Of a stretch of DNA of 64,000 bases, positions 45,944 to 58,163 are shown piece after piece. This DNA comes from Thuidium tamariscinum (lineage: Eukaryota; Streptophyta; Bryopsida; Hypnales; Thuidiaceae), in NCBI GenBank assembly GCA_947034885.2, contig OX344754.2:14402501-14466500 (forward strand), in the 5' to 3' direction. Numbering within the stretch: position 1 is the first letter of the stretch; every line of letters begins with the position of its first letter. The notes under the pieces are model-generated. The model had not been told where the DNA came from. It saw only the letters and a program-made list of their open reading frames with translations, and did no database searches. The position numbers and the translations under genes were made by a program.

Positions 45944-47000
45944 TGTGATTGCAAAAAACACTTGTACTATTTTGTCTCTCCTCCATGGCTCCATTGTGTA
46001 TTATTTATTTTTTGGCCAATTTTTTTGTGTTTTAGGATCTATATAATTTAAAGAGTATATGTATGGTATTCACAACTATCATTCAATTTTTTCTAATTTT
46101 TTTTCAATTTTTAAAAATGTTTTACCATCCAAGTAAATAGCCCTTAATTTATATATTATTGGCCAATTTTTTTCTTATAATACTATTTAGTACCCAAAAA
46201 ATGAATTTGAAGCTAAAATTTGGAGAAAAGGGTCTTGTAGTAGACTTGTAGCTCTCATTTGAAGGAATTCTAAAAAAATTAATTTCACCTAGTGTGAAAT
46301 TTTATGAAGTAAGCTTCTTTTTGCTTGCAGTTCCCGTGTATAAAATATTATTTTGGTGATTTTTTTGGTGAATGACCATTTCTATAGAATTGTTACAATT
46401 GGCTACTTCTTCATTTTTTTCATTTTCTATTTTCCTATTTTTCATTAACTAAAACATTGAAGTATCTATTTTCTTGAGATTTGGTACATTTCTAATTCTC
46501 CTACTTTTAGGAACTTTTCTATAGTTTTTTCTTTTGTGGTTACCTTCATCTCTAAGGTATATTCATTGACCATTTGTTTGTCTCAGGAAACAATTAAAAA
46601 TTCACTAGTAAAAACCCATGTTTAATGTGACAAGGCCTAATTTTTCTTGATGGATTTTGCTAGGCATCAAAAGTAACAATCCATGTTTTTTATGTCAGCA
46701 TTGATGTTGTGTTGAACGTTTTTGTTGGCATAAAAACACGGGTTGTTACTTTTGATGCTTAGCAAAATCCGTCAAGAAAAATTAGGCTTTGTCACATTAA
46801 ACAGGGGTTTCTATTAGTGATTGTTTTAAATTTTTTTCTAATTTTAAGTATACAATAAAAAAAACATGAGTAATATAAAATGCAACAAATTGATAGCAAT
46901 TACCTTATAAACCATTTAGGACATAAGGGATAGAAGTGGTTTGCAAACAACATATTGTACAAATGGTGAGAATTTGTATTGGTCACTGTTAGGACTTAGG
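45944..47000. mobile_element. GGGTGATTGCAAG MITE fragment carrying a CACTA MITE
   Basis: Left end GTGTGATTGCAAAAAACACT, then an interior like the copy at 47578 (e.g. 'gaaggaattctaaaaa' and 'ttcttttgtggt'). No right end was identified, so the right limit is approximate. It is split by the 217 bp element at 46603. Confidence 0.45.
46603..46819. mobile_element. 217 bp CACTA-type palindromic MITE
   Basis: Ends CACTAGTAAAAACCC and GGGTTTCTATTAGTG, with ATT repeated on both sides (46600-46602 and 46820-46822). The arms are long inverted copies (acattaaacaggg versus ccatgtttaatgt; ttgttacttttgatgc versus gcatcaaaagtaacaa). Typical of a non-autonomous En/Spm-like hairpin. Confidence 0.8.
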
Positions 47001-47573
47001 AGTTCTACCATTTTGATCTGTATATGCAATTATGTCTTAGTATTTGAAAACATTTCAACCTAATTTCACACAAGAAGATTTGTGATGCAACTATAGTCAT
47101 GATTCAATTCCTAAAGTTTTTTCTTATTTAAGTATGATTTGTGTGGCATATTATAATTTTTGTATTTTAGCTTGCTTCTAGAGGATTCAATTTTCGTCAT
47201 ACAAAGTCCAAAAATGATTTCTAATCTTTATGACAGTAATTGCAATTCCAAATGCAATACAATTATCTAATTGTAAGCCAATGAAAGAAATAGTATGGAA
47301 TAATATATTGAATGAGTGAATTTTATTGTTGGATCAATGTTTGTTTATTCTGGCGATTTGGAGCAAAATTGCACCAAATTTTTGTGCTAAGCACCACACC
47401 TATAGAAATAAATAGTAAAATTTAAGATGAAATCATCAATAAATTTCAAGTTTTAAGAAACTATTGGATGAAATTGCTAGATAATGGATGAAAATAGGAT
47501 GATAAATATGTATTATGCCCTATTATGATATTTTTTTATCTAATGTATGCATGAATGTTGAAATTTGGAGCAC
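47001..47573. other. Gene-free spacer
   Basis: AT-rich, nothing recognised. Confidence 0.35.
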
Positions 47574-47577
47574 CACA

Positions 47578-48667
47578 GGGTGATTGCATGAAACACTTAT
47601 ACTGTTGTGTTGCATCATGTTTTGTGGTGACTAGTTTTTTAGCCATAACTTTTGTTTTTTAGCTCCAAATGATTCAAATTTTTTTAAATGAGTACTCATA
47701 ACTATTATACATCATTCAAAATTTTTGAGGATTTTTAAAAAATATTTTACTATTTTTAAATAGCCCCCAATTTTTTGTCACATATTCCAATTTAGGGGGT
47801 TTTAGTACTATTTAGAACCCAAAAAAATGAATTTTGAGCTGAAATTTTGAGAGGATGTCTTCTTAGTAGAATTATAGCTTATCTCAAAAGGAATTTCAAA
47901 AATAGTCATTTTCATGTGGTGTAGAAGTCTACAAAGAGACCTTTTTCTGCTTGCTTTTTGAAATGTGTAAAACATTTTTTTGGTGATTTTCTTGGTCAAG
48001 CCTTATCACCAAAAAGTCTTCTCAAATGGCCTATTTTTATTTTTATTTTAAAAAATGTTTTTTATTTTTTATTAATTAAAACATTGAAGTATGTATTTTC
48101 TTCACTAGAATTCTATGTGTTCTATGTCCAAAATTCTAGTGAAGAAAAATACAACTTCAACATTTTAATTTGTAAAAAATAGAAAAAAAAAGTTTAATGA
48201 AATCTAAAAATTGGCCATTTGAGAAGACTTTTTGGTGATAAGGCTTGACCAAGAAAATCACCAAAAGAATGTTTTATATGTTTCAAAAAGCAAGTAGAAA
48301 GAAGGTCTCTTTGTGGACTTCTACACATTAAAAAAATGACTATTTTTAAAATTCCTTTGGAGATAAGCTATAAGTCTACTAATAGAATATCCACTCAAAT
48401 ATTCAGCTCAAAATTCGGTTTTTTGGGTTCTAAATAGTACTAAAAACCCCACAATGTCAAAGTGTGACAAATTAACAAAATTGAATTTTAAATATCAAAT
48501 GATTTTTTTTAATTTGTAAAAAATAAGGATAATAATGTGAGTCAAGATATCTAGGAAGATTTTTTTAATTTTGTGCACTTAGTTTTTTATTCAAAAGTTA
48601 GAGCCATCTTAAAGCGGTCAACCCCAAAAAATGCAACAAATAGTACAGGTGTTTCATGCATTCACCC
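47578..48667. mobile_element. GGGTGATTGCAAG MITE, 1.09 kb foldback copy
   Basis: Left end GGGTGATTGCATGAAACAC, right end GTGTTTCATGCATTCACCC, 4 bp duplication CACA (47574-47577 and 48668-48671). The two halves are near reverse complements meeting at about 48120, so the whole element is one hairpin. Confidence 0.88.
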
Positions 48668-48671
48668 CACA

Positions 48672-49627
48672 ATGAAATGAAGTATCGCCACTTTGACACT
48701 TCACAAGAAATGAAAAAAAACAACTGTATTGGATTGGGGTGTTCAAAGACCTCACCCTGCACATCACCATGTGCCCCCGGCTCCTCAAGGACTCCCTTAT
48801 CTAATGTTGATGGCAAGGTCAGTCTTTACCACAAGACATTTTGAGAGTTCTCCCTTCACTGCCACATTTTTTAAAGGTAGCACTGAAAGTGCCTTTTCAA
48901 CGAATATAGCGAGGCCAGCCAAACAAACATTTATTATTAATTTCATTCATTGCGATGATGCGGATAAATTATGTGGCAATTGGATAACTAAGATTCAATT
49001 TCAAATGTTTATATTAACAATGAAATTCATGTTTAGATTCGCACAACACCTAGATTGATTTCATTTCCAAAGGCTTACATTTAATTCATTCTCAGATCAG
49101 CATCGACAAGCATGCAACTTAACCACCGAGGCTCTGATTTCATCCTGTGAACTAACCCTTCCAACAAGGCCACTTATTTTTTACTTACAGGATTGAACCG
49201 ACTTCCGAGACTAGTCAAGTTCCATTGACTCTTGCAACCAAGATGAACACACACATATATAGTCTTGCTTCACATGATGTGAGTTTCATTATTCATCTGT
49301 TAATTTTTAGGTTGCTAGACTTGTTTGCATAGTCTCTCCCCCTCCTTGACTGTATGTGTAGATTCATATTCACGGACTCCAATTTGACATCCAGGGTTTT
49401 TGATCATGGAGTAGCTAGACTAACTAGCTAGTAATCTTCTACATGTGGCGCAGCAAGAGTTTTCTCCTATTAATTCTAGTTTGGTGCTTTACTTCGATAG
49501 ATCTCAAAGGTGATCCGATCAAAAGTTGTTCGTCAGCAAGAGGGGAACTTCGTTAAGGTTTTATATAAACCTGCGATTTTTAGCGCCAGGATAGGGCAAA
49601 TTCGGTCGGTTTGATACATTATTCACG
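48672..49627 (+). promoter_or_regulatory. Upstream region of the ubiquitin protease gene
   Basis: No gene. A TATA-like box TATATAA at 49562-49568 lies 60 bases before the ATG. The 62-109 residue open frames here have no recognised features. Confidence 0.45.
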
Positions 49628-51983
49628 ATGCCTGAGCAGGATTCTCCACCATCGCAATGTGTTCCTGTGGCACCTTCTGTAACTGCAGTTCTAGATCGTG
49701 GGGCTTCCTCATCCCCTCCGGCGGCACCTTTGCTTCGAAGGACTAACAGAAGGCCGATGGGACAGAGAAATCCTACACAAAGTTCATGTTACTTGAACAG
49801 TGTGTTGCAATGTTTAACATTCACGCCGCTGCTTGCCGAATATTGCCGACGACAAGTACATTCCACCAACTGTATGTCTCCACTACTCTTCCGAAATGTT
49901 GTGATAGCTGTGGTGATTTACATAGAAATGGCCTGTCAAAAGAGTGATCACTTTCTGCACAACTTTTGATGTAAATTGTAATACTAGAGGCTCTATGCAT
50001 ATAGGCTCATATGCCTATGCCATGTCATTGTTTTTGTAGATGATTCATTTTTGTATTAGTGAATTTATAATTCAAATACATCAATCGATGTGTAGATGTA
50101 CTAAAACGATGACAAAATAGAACTAGGGATAGAAAATCTTAAGTAAAATTTTTGATACTTTTATTATATTGGCTGATTATTTGGATGTATTCACAACAAA
50201 CTAAGGCCTACTTCTCAAGATGCATGGGTCCTTATTGTAGAAACTTAGATTGATACCAATCTTCATTTAAGAGCCAACTTTGTGCAATTGATCATGATAT
50301 CAAAATTAATTTTGGCCCTCTAAATGACTCAGAACTAACAAATTTGGCAAGGGTTTTCGTAATGTTAAGCATTCATTTGCCAATTGCCTTATTAATCTTG
50401 ATGACTTATTTATTAATGAATTGATTGTGGTAGCTACACTAAACAGAACAAATTGAGTTTGTAGCTAATTTCTATATAATTATTTAATATATTTCCATAT
50501 ATTTATATATTTATATATATTGATTATTTGTTACATGTAAATGTGGTGCATGCAGACACGGGCTGGTATTGCACTTCGTGCATACTTGAGAAACGAATTC
50601 GGAGGTCGCTGGAAGCACCAGAGAATGTGGATACACCTAGAAATTTGAGCGCGCACGTGATAACTCACTCCGAATTGTTCCAGCCAGGGAGGCACGAGGA
50701 CGCGCATGAGCTTCTTAGTTTTCTGATCGAAGATTGTGGTAAAGCAATCGAGGGTCCCGGGAAGCCGATGCTGGAGCACCTGTTTGGCGGGGTGCTACAG
50801 AGCCGCATCGAATGCCAAGAGTGCCACGCTGCATCCACGAGGCATGAGGTCATGTTGGATCTCAGCCTTAATATTTGCGAATTGGGCTCCCTAGAGCAAG
50901 CGTTGGCGAGTTTCTTTCGCCCGGAGGTTCTCGATGGACACAACAAATATCACTGCGAGGGGTAAATAATCCAAACTTGAAGTTTCAGTGAGTCCTTGTT
51001 TGAAGCAAACTATAAAAATTGCAAAGTCTGAACTAGTGAGTCCTCGTTTGAAGCAACTGTAAGAAACAGCTCTTGTGAATTTCATTTTAGGATTCCGATA
51101 CGTACCACTCAATCTAACTGAAAAGAAGTTGTCTTCCTTCATTGCAGGTGCCAAAGCCTCTCGGTTGCTCGGAAGCGAGTTTCGATTTTTGAAATGCCGA
51201 AAGTGCTCACAGTCCAGTTGCAAAGGTTTGATCCCCTCTCTGGAAACAAGTTACAGCATCTCGTCCAATTCGAGGAGCAACTCAGTGTCACCAACTACGT
51301 AAGCCAGGAATTCACAGTAAGTACTAATGTAACTACTCAACAATATTTAGACACTGTCAAATTTAGCAATGCAGAGAGACTATTAGCACTTTCTAACAAT
51401 ATAATTAAATTATTAATTCAATAATTCAATTCCCTAAACATTTGTTTGATCCTCTCGACTATACCACTGATCGAATGATCCGAAAAATATCAGTCGTACT
51501 AATTGGATCGACCCGGTCTGATCTGCAGGAGGGTCTAGTTTCTGACTACAAGCTCTATGGAGTGATTGAACATAAAGGCAGATCTCGCCAAAAAGGACAC
51601 TATGTCGCAGCCGTGAAGGTACACTCTCTAACCACCAGACTGTATTTTTGAAGTATGCTGTTCTGGACAAGTATTTTGAAACTGTTGTTTCACCACTTTA
51701 TCAAAAAAATTTACCTTAAATTCATCACTGGAGGGAATTAATTGGAGTTCACGAGTTTAACTCGTGAGCATAGATCAGTGTAAGTATTTTATGACAATAT
51801 ACTTAGTTGAGTAATAAATGGAGTTGTTTGCTTGTTTGTTCATATTTGCAGGAGACAAATGGAACATGGTATCTTTGCAATGATGACGAAGTCTTTGAAT
51901 TGAAAGTGGGAAAAATCCTTGAAGCCAATGCTTACCTTCTTTTCTACATCCGAAGCGACGTCACCGAAAATGAGTGTTTGTGA
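49628..51983 (+). CDS. Ubiquitin-specific protease (USP/UBP family, C19)
   Basis: Five exons: 49628-49871, 50556-50961, 51148-51316, 51529-51618, 51852-51983. All are GT-AG and in phase, giving 346 residues. It removes ubiquitin from proteins by a papain-like Cys/His mechanism. The Cys box is GQRNPTQSSCYLNSVLQ (catalytic Cys about residue 54). Next come GRHEDAHELLSFLIE, a zinc ribbon of two Cys pairs (CQEC and CEGC), then PKVLTVQLQRF. The His box is GVIEHKGRSRQKGHYVAAVK, and the last exon ends with WYLCNDDEV and AYLLFYIR. The residues expected for activity are present. It resembles the USP36/42 and plant UBP15-19 core but is compact and lacks their MYND finger and long tails. The intron before GWYCTSC follows the Cys box. 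An independent, intact host gene. Confidence 0.92.
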
Positions 51984-52686
51984 ACTTGGGCTTGGTCGAC
52001 TAGTCGGGATTGAAGTCTCCAAGCGCGGTAGCATTCATACATACCGGTAGCTAGCTTTGAGCTCATCGATGGAAGCGTCAATTAGCTAGAAAACATCGTG
52101 AAGAAGGTCAATGTCTAAAGAGCTAAGAGGATCAAAGGCATGTAGAACTGTCAGATGAAAATGAATTAGTTTAATGGTCTTGAATTGGAAGAAATCCCAA
52201 CAACTCGTGATGAGACTTGTGATCAGATGCCAAGATGAAGTTTAATTTGAGAAGAAGTGAAAACCATCTAATTGATCCACAGACTCTGCCACAGCCAAAT
52301 GAGCCAATTTATCGCATTTTGATGGCTTCGGAATAGTAGGGGCTATGGAAATAAATTCTTCATCCAATTCTTGTTTGAAATTTCTTCCAGGGTGAAGTTG
52401 AAATGTCTTTCTTGAAGTCAAAATAATTTATGAAATTTTTAACTTACAAGATGCTTTTAAAAACAACTCAACAGAAAATGCCTCCAATTCACTTTATTGG
52501 AGCAACTCTGCATATGACTATTAGCCACAGAATGATATTTTTTGGGATTGTAGCTAGCTCAATTAAAAAAAATGGTCATCATTCATCACCTTTAGTTTTC
52601 TACACTATTTTAAAATTTTAGAAAATTCCCAAAATTGATTAATTCATCATCATTTAAGTTTTGGATTACTAATAACCATCATGTAT
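51984..52686. other. 3' flank of the ubiquitin protease gene
   Basis: Presumed 3' UTR and spacer; no gene seen. Confidence 0.4.
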
Positions 52687-53418
52687 GGGTCGTTGCAAGA
52701 AACACCTACCAAAAAGCGTAGCGTTTTGCAACGTAGTCTTTTTTTTTTTGGGAGTACTTTAAAATTAGAAAAACAAGTTTTAAAAAAAGTGAAAAATATG
52801 TTTCATGTATAAACCTTTAAGAAGAATAAAACCTAGAAAGGAAAAGCATAGGAAAAATCTCTAAGTAGGAAATCCAGAAAAGTGCAAAATCTCATGAAAA
52901 TTAGTACTTCCACATTTTAATTTGTAAAAAATAGGAAAATCAATTTTAAGAAAAACTAAAAATTGGCCATTTGAGGAAAGTTGATTTTGATGAGATTTGA
53001 CCAAAAGTTCGATCTTAGAACCATTACCATTGTTCAAAAATTGTGTGCCAAAAAAAAAAATTTGTACTCATGTGGAGGACATAAAAAAATATATTTTTAA
53101 ATTTCTTTTTGGAATTTGTAGGTTTTACACCTATGCAAATAGACCATGAAAGTTTCGTCATCAAATCATTAAATTTAGACACTGCGAACGTAATGATAAC
53201 CATAAACGTAATTTTGTGACGCTCAACGAAAATGTTTTTTAAATATAAAATGATTTTTTTTAATTTCTGAAAAATAATGGATCTAATAAAATTCAAGTTA
53301 GGTATGTTCAATAAAAATTTCATTTTCATTGGACTTAATCTCCAAAAGTTATTGTAGACAACAAAAAAGTGGTTCAAATTGTGACATGAAATAGGACAGG
53401 TGTTTCTTGCAATGACCC
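52687..53418. mobile_element. GGGTGATTGCAAG MITE, copy 3
   Basis: 732 bp, left end GGGTCGTTGCAAGAAACACC, right end GGTGTTTCTTGCAATGACCC. Duplication GTAT at 52683-52686 and 53419-53422. Almost identical to the copy at 53540 in the same orientation. Confidence 0.9.
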
Positions 53419-53539
53419 GTATTCATTTTCTAATTATGAAATGATATCAAAATTTGGTTTGTACCATAATAATCTATACCATAACATCTACTTGTGATGA
53501 ATATTCATCATTTTCTATGCCACAAACTTTATATTTGAT

Positions 53540-54272
53540 GGGTCGTTGCAAGAAACACCTACCAAAAAGCGTAGCGTTTTGCAACGTAGTCTTTTTTTTT
53601 TCGGGAGTACTTTAAAATTAGAAAAACAAGTTTTAAAAAAAGTGAAAAATATGTTTCATGTATAAACCTTTAAGAAGAATATACCCTAGAAAGGAAAAGC
53701 ATAGGAAAAATCTCTAAGTAGGAAATCTAGAAAAGTGCAAAATCTCATGAAAATTAGTACTTTGACATTTTAATTTGTAAAAAATAGGAAAATAAATTTT
53801 AAGAAAAAATAAAAATTGGCCATTTGAGGAAAGTTGATTTCAATGAGATTTGACCAAAGGAACGATCTTAGAACCATCATCAATGTTCAAAAATTGCGTG
53901 CCACAAAAAAAGAATTGTACTCATGTAGAGGACATAAAAAAACATATTTTTAGATTTTTTTTTTGGAATTCATAGGTTTTACACCTATGCAAATAGACCA
54001 TGAAAGTTTCGTCTTGAAATCATTAAATTTAGACACTGCGAACGTAATGATAACCATAAACGTAATTTTGTGACGATCAACGAAAATGTTTTTTAAATAT
54101 AAAATGATTTTTTTTAATTTCTGAAAAATAATGGATCTAATAAACTTCAAGTTAGGTATGATCAATAAAAATTTCATTTTCATTGGACTTAATCTCCAAA
54201 AGTTATTGTAGACAACAAAAAAATGGTTCAAATTGTGACATGAAATAGGACAGGTGTTTCTTGCAATGACCC
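53540..54272. mobile_element. GGGTGATTGCAAG MITE, copy 4
   Basis: 733 bp with the same ends as copy 3 and duplication TGAT at 53536-53539 and 54273-54276. The different duplications show two separate insertions rather than a tandem duplication. The 113-117 residue minus-strand frames in both copies are parallel repeat frames, not genes. Confidence 0.9.
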
Positions 54273-54276
54273 TGAT

Positions 54277-55432
54277 ATGAATTTTCTTCACTTTTTCTTC
54301 ACATGTTCACAATAATTCTTATAACTTAAAGAGTTACAAAAACAATGTATTTACACCTCTGAAACGTAATTGTGAAAAGTTTCATTCACATGTAATCACA
54401 AAATGGGAGTGCACAGGAAGGACTTAAGAGTTTCAAATATTCATCATTGGCCCGTCCTAACTTTTAACAGGGTTAGGATGCCAAAATTCAAGATATTTGA
54501 CACTTCCCAGACCTAGTTTTCATATCTTTTTAGTTTTTACACTTGAACGCATGCCACATTTTTGGCAATTGTATTGAAACAAGACATCTTAATCACAAAA
54601 CCATCACGAAAGAATGTGGATAATTATTCTCCATTATCTTCATTGAAGAACAAAACACTATTTTGATCAAGATCAACTTTAGCTTCGGAAACATATGACA
54701 TTGTAGTAAGCTAGCTTCACCTTAGACTGCGTAGTTTCTCTTTTAAAGTAGCACTCAAGATAACTAACCCCTAGAGGTGCAGAGCTATATATGAAATCCG
54801 CATGACTCTCCTAACATTTGTCACTGCCTAGAGTCCATAGCAGGAATGCAGGATTAGGTCACCGATTTCTTGCATGACTGGCTTACTTATCACAACCTGA
54901 AGCAAATTCTTCAATCCGCTGTTAAAATAAAACTCCATGACTATCTTTTATCATTAGGTTACAATACAAGTGCATCAGTGCATATGATTGTGTAGTCTTA
55001 TCATATTCAGGAAATTAAGCCAAAAATTGAGATTGATAATGGTAAGTTGGTGACTAGTAAGGAATCACAGTTGATACAATTTTTCACGACTTTTCTCACA
55101 GTATTGCATTCAGCAATTGCAAGGGAATCATATATTGATGTGCACTAAGCTCTTTGGTCCCTTGTTTGGTAGCCCTCAAAGTTGCAAGACTAGGACCATT
55201 ATTTTGATTGAAGGAGATACATAAATTGAAATGAAATGCTGTCATTCCCTTGAAACACAAGTTGAACAAGGATTCAAATGCAACATAGGAAAAGGATTGG
55301 CATATGTTCAACGAGGACCAATCCAATACAAAGAAAGATGCTTATAAGGAGGGATCACAGACCAAATCCAAAATACACTCTGATTTTTCAAATCCCTGGA
55401 CTACCAAAAAGACATATAAAACACTGTACATA
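54277..55432. other. 3' flank of the lectin gene
   Basis: No gene found. In particular, no kinase domain follows the lectin gene here on its strand. Confidence 0.45.
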
Positions 55433-58163
55433 CTATACGACACGGGTCCTCGCTCTATCAATTTGTGCCCCGTCTTCTGGAAGCTGTGGCGCAGATTGCA
55501 TAGGTTGCATCTGAACTTGATCTTCTGGGAACTTGATCTCATAAACAGACCTCGTGCAACATGACCCACAATTAGGGATCCTCTCGTTGCGCCATAAATA
55601 ATAGATCACCCCACCAAGACCAAGTAGCAGCCCTGCAGGGATCCCGATAGCCAGCCCCAATTTCCACCCCAGCTTGTCATCCTTCTTCGCCGCTCGCGGT
55701 TGAGGTAATTCCCAGGCAGTCTGATTCCGCAAATACGAAGTCCGATCGGTCCCATGAAGCGCCACTGTTGGATAATTTATATTTAGCAAGATACCATTTT
55801 TCAGCCAGCACATGGCCTCCTGTTTGGAATATACCGCTCCAGAACAGTGGCAGTCATTCGCGCAGGCCTCCTTGCAACCGGCAGAGGCGTTCCCCGTGAG
55901 ATTCCGGTAGTCACCTAGATGATTGCAAGAAACACTTATCAACATTACGGAAGTTGTTTTGTGCCATATGTATTGCACAAATGAGTAAATGAACATGAAA
56001 GTTAGAAATAAGCTTCCTTTGGCAACAGAAAACGTATTTGAATTATTTCACTTTTTTGCAAAGCTGATCCAAAAGGTGAAATTGAATTTCGTGATATAGT
56101 CAGAAGTGCTCAAAGGCTGGAAATAAAACATGCAACAAACAATAGTCCAAGTAGAAGTGTTTCTTGCAACCACCCACCTCCCCACGGCATGTCAACTCCC
56201 GGAAGCTCCAGCATGCCAACGGGATTAGGAGTGCCGGTGTAGGTCCCGTTCTCGTTTGGGCAGTCAGCCCGTTGAGATGGGGGCTGGCATCCTTTGGCCG
56301 TGTTGTTGACGTCGATGGGAGTGAACCAGCCTTTGGTTGCAGGATTATCCGACCCTGGACATCGACAAGTGACAGGCTCCAAAGAGTCGAAGGAAGAGAC
56401 GCATTCCGCATAGGGCCCACACGTCCCGAAGGCGGTGCACTGGCTACGGCTGTCAGGCCGGTCGGACACCACCCAATTCGCCACCACTTTCCAGTCTTCG
56501 TTCAAGGTTTGGTTCGAGGAAACCCTACACTCCCAGATCCTCAAACCTCCATCCGAGTCCATCGTGAGTCGCTTCAGCGTTGTATCGTTCACAGGGTCCG
56601 GGCCTCCGGAGAGGATGGCGGTGGGAGGATTGCTGCCGATGTAGAGGTGGCCCAGGGTCTCGTGGAAGTAGACGCTGTCGACACCCTGGATGGTGTGCGC
56701 TGCGTACACGTCGGGGGCGGGGATGTAAGATCCTCCTTTCCAATTGAGGAAAACCTTGGGACTTGTCCAAGAGAGAGCCAAGACTCCCCGTGCATCCCAC
56801 CCGAACGAGTACGTATCATTCACATCCAAAACTGACGGATCGCCTGTCCTCTGCATGGAAACCAATTCGTGGTCTTGGCTGCGGTTCATGCTCTGCCCGG
56901 GTAGCAACGTGTCCGTGGGAGGACTATCGTCGAAGCTATTCCACACCTCCGTCCCATTTTGATTGTTTAGCACTAGCCTTCCCGTGTCTAGCAAGACGAC
57001 ACTTGCGACGTCCTTCTGTAGAGTCAAATGAAAGATCGTCAGACATATTGAAGAATTCATTAGACTGATCAGAGACCAATGCATTCGATCACAATATCTA
57101 CGTACAAACGGCAGGCATGCAGGAGAATCATTGAATCAGGTAAAAATGCACATCTGAAATTGGAATGCAATCACTTGTAATGCGAAATAAGTGTTGGTCT
57201 AGAGTCGATCGAGTCTCAAGTGCGTACATTATCCGTGAAAGTATTCCAGATGTTGTCACGTTGCGTGTTCTGGTTCTGGTCGGACAATTCGAGGGATCCA
57301 TTTGAATGGAACAACAAGACCGCGGCGCTAGAGAGAGGGTAGCTACGATTTGACATCCAGGTGACCACTTGATCGATTCCCGGAATTGCATACCTGATCA
57401 TAAGGTAATGGCTTGGGTTGGCAACTCCTGTACAATGCGCGGGGGATTTGAGAAGAGAAAACTAGTAAGGTTGAATACTTCAAATCTAATAACTTACGAT
57501 TGATTACTAATAACGTTTTAATAAAGCTTTTATGAGAGGAAGCCAGGGCTGAGCTTTCTAATAGATTTCAATTATACCATGTGTGGAATAGCTCAATTTT
57601 AGTAGAATGTAGTGCACGTAAGGAACATTCAAATCTCGACATTGAGATATTTTCTCTATTATCATATAAATCTACTAACTGATTGCTCCCCCTGCATTTG
57701 AGAAAATTTTGAATTCTCTGATTTCTCTTGTTACAAGTTCTGAAAATGATTTTTTGATTGAGTGCCTACAATTATTATGAATTTCAATGTAAAAAACATA
57801 TCAATAGATTCTTCTCAATAGACTCAATGTCTCCTTTAAATCTTTCCTACTATGGCCTTACAACCCGCATAATAAAAAGCAAGCTTCTGTCTTGTGGTTT
57901 ATAAAACTAAGTAAAGAAAGCAACTGCCACAACACTGTGAGTTGTCTCCTGGGAGTAGAAATACCTGAATATGGATAAGAAAAGATCCCGAACTCAAAGT
58001 AGGGGTTTGGAGTCGAAACCAATCTGTCTCCAACCATCAGCTGGGTTGCAGTAGCATTCAAGCTCGTGTAGTTTGCAGACCTCACTAGAGGCACACAGCT
58101 CGCCAACATTCCCAGCAAAAGGAAGCCAAGCAACCCCCGGCTCTTGCCTCCGTGCGTGTCCAA
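55433..58163 (-). CDS. G-type (bulb/S-locus) lectin receptor-like protein without kinase
   Basis: Four exons: 58163-57965, 57427-57228, 57015-56178 and 55914-55433. Phases agree, 572 residues, stop TAG. A signal peptide (LLGFLLLGMLASCVPLVRS, about residues 11-29) is followed by a bulb-type lectin domain (to about 160, with VLLDTGRLVLNNQNG and VWNSFDDSPPTDTLLPGQ). Next are an S-locus glycoprotein domain, an EGF-like stretch (CTAFGTCGPYAEC) and a PAN/apple domain (CKEACANDCHCSG). The last parts are one membrane helix (about 497-520) and a short tail of about 50 residues. Such proteins act at the plasma membrane in cell-surface recognition. The kinase usual in this family is absent, so it would have to signal through a partner. 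The third intron (56177-55915) is exactly a MITE; with it removed, GGA-G|GT-GAC restores the PAN domain frame. Confidence 0.88.
55917..56175 (-). mobile_element. GGGTGATTGCAAG MITE acting as an intron of the lectin gene
   Basis: 259 bp. On the gene strand it begins GGGTGGTTGCAAGAAACACT and ends AAGTGTTTCTTGCAATCATCT. The 4 bp duplication AGGT (ACCT on the plus strand at 55913-55916 and 56176-56179) brackets it. The first copy gives the donor AG|GT and the second gives the acceptor AG|GT, so the 263 bp intron is GT + element + AG. The last three bases are CATCT instead of the family's CACCC. Confidence 0.88.
57428..57964 (-). other. First intron of the lectin gene
   Basis: 537 bp, donor TCAG|GTATTT and acceptor TGTACAG. 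No MITE end was seen in it. Confidence 0.7.

Noticed and set aside
53024-54291. Pair of paralogous genes (117 and 113 residues, minus strand)
   Set aside because: Both frames lie inside two copies of the same non-coding MITE; similarity comes from the repeat.
56164-56835. 223-residue plus-strand open frame
   Set aside because: It is antisense to the strongly supported lectin exon 3; GC-rich coding on the other strand explains the open frame.
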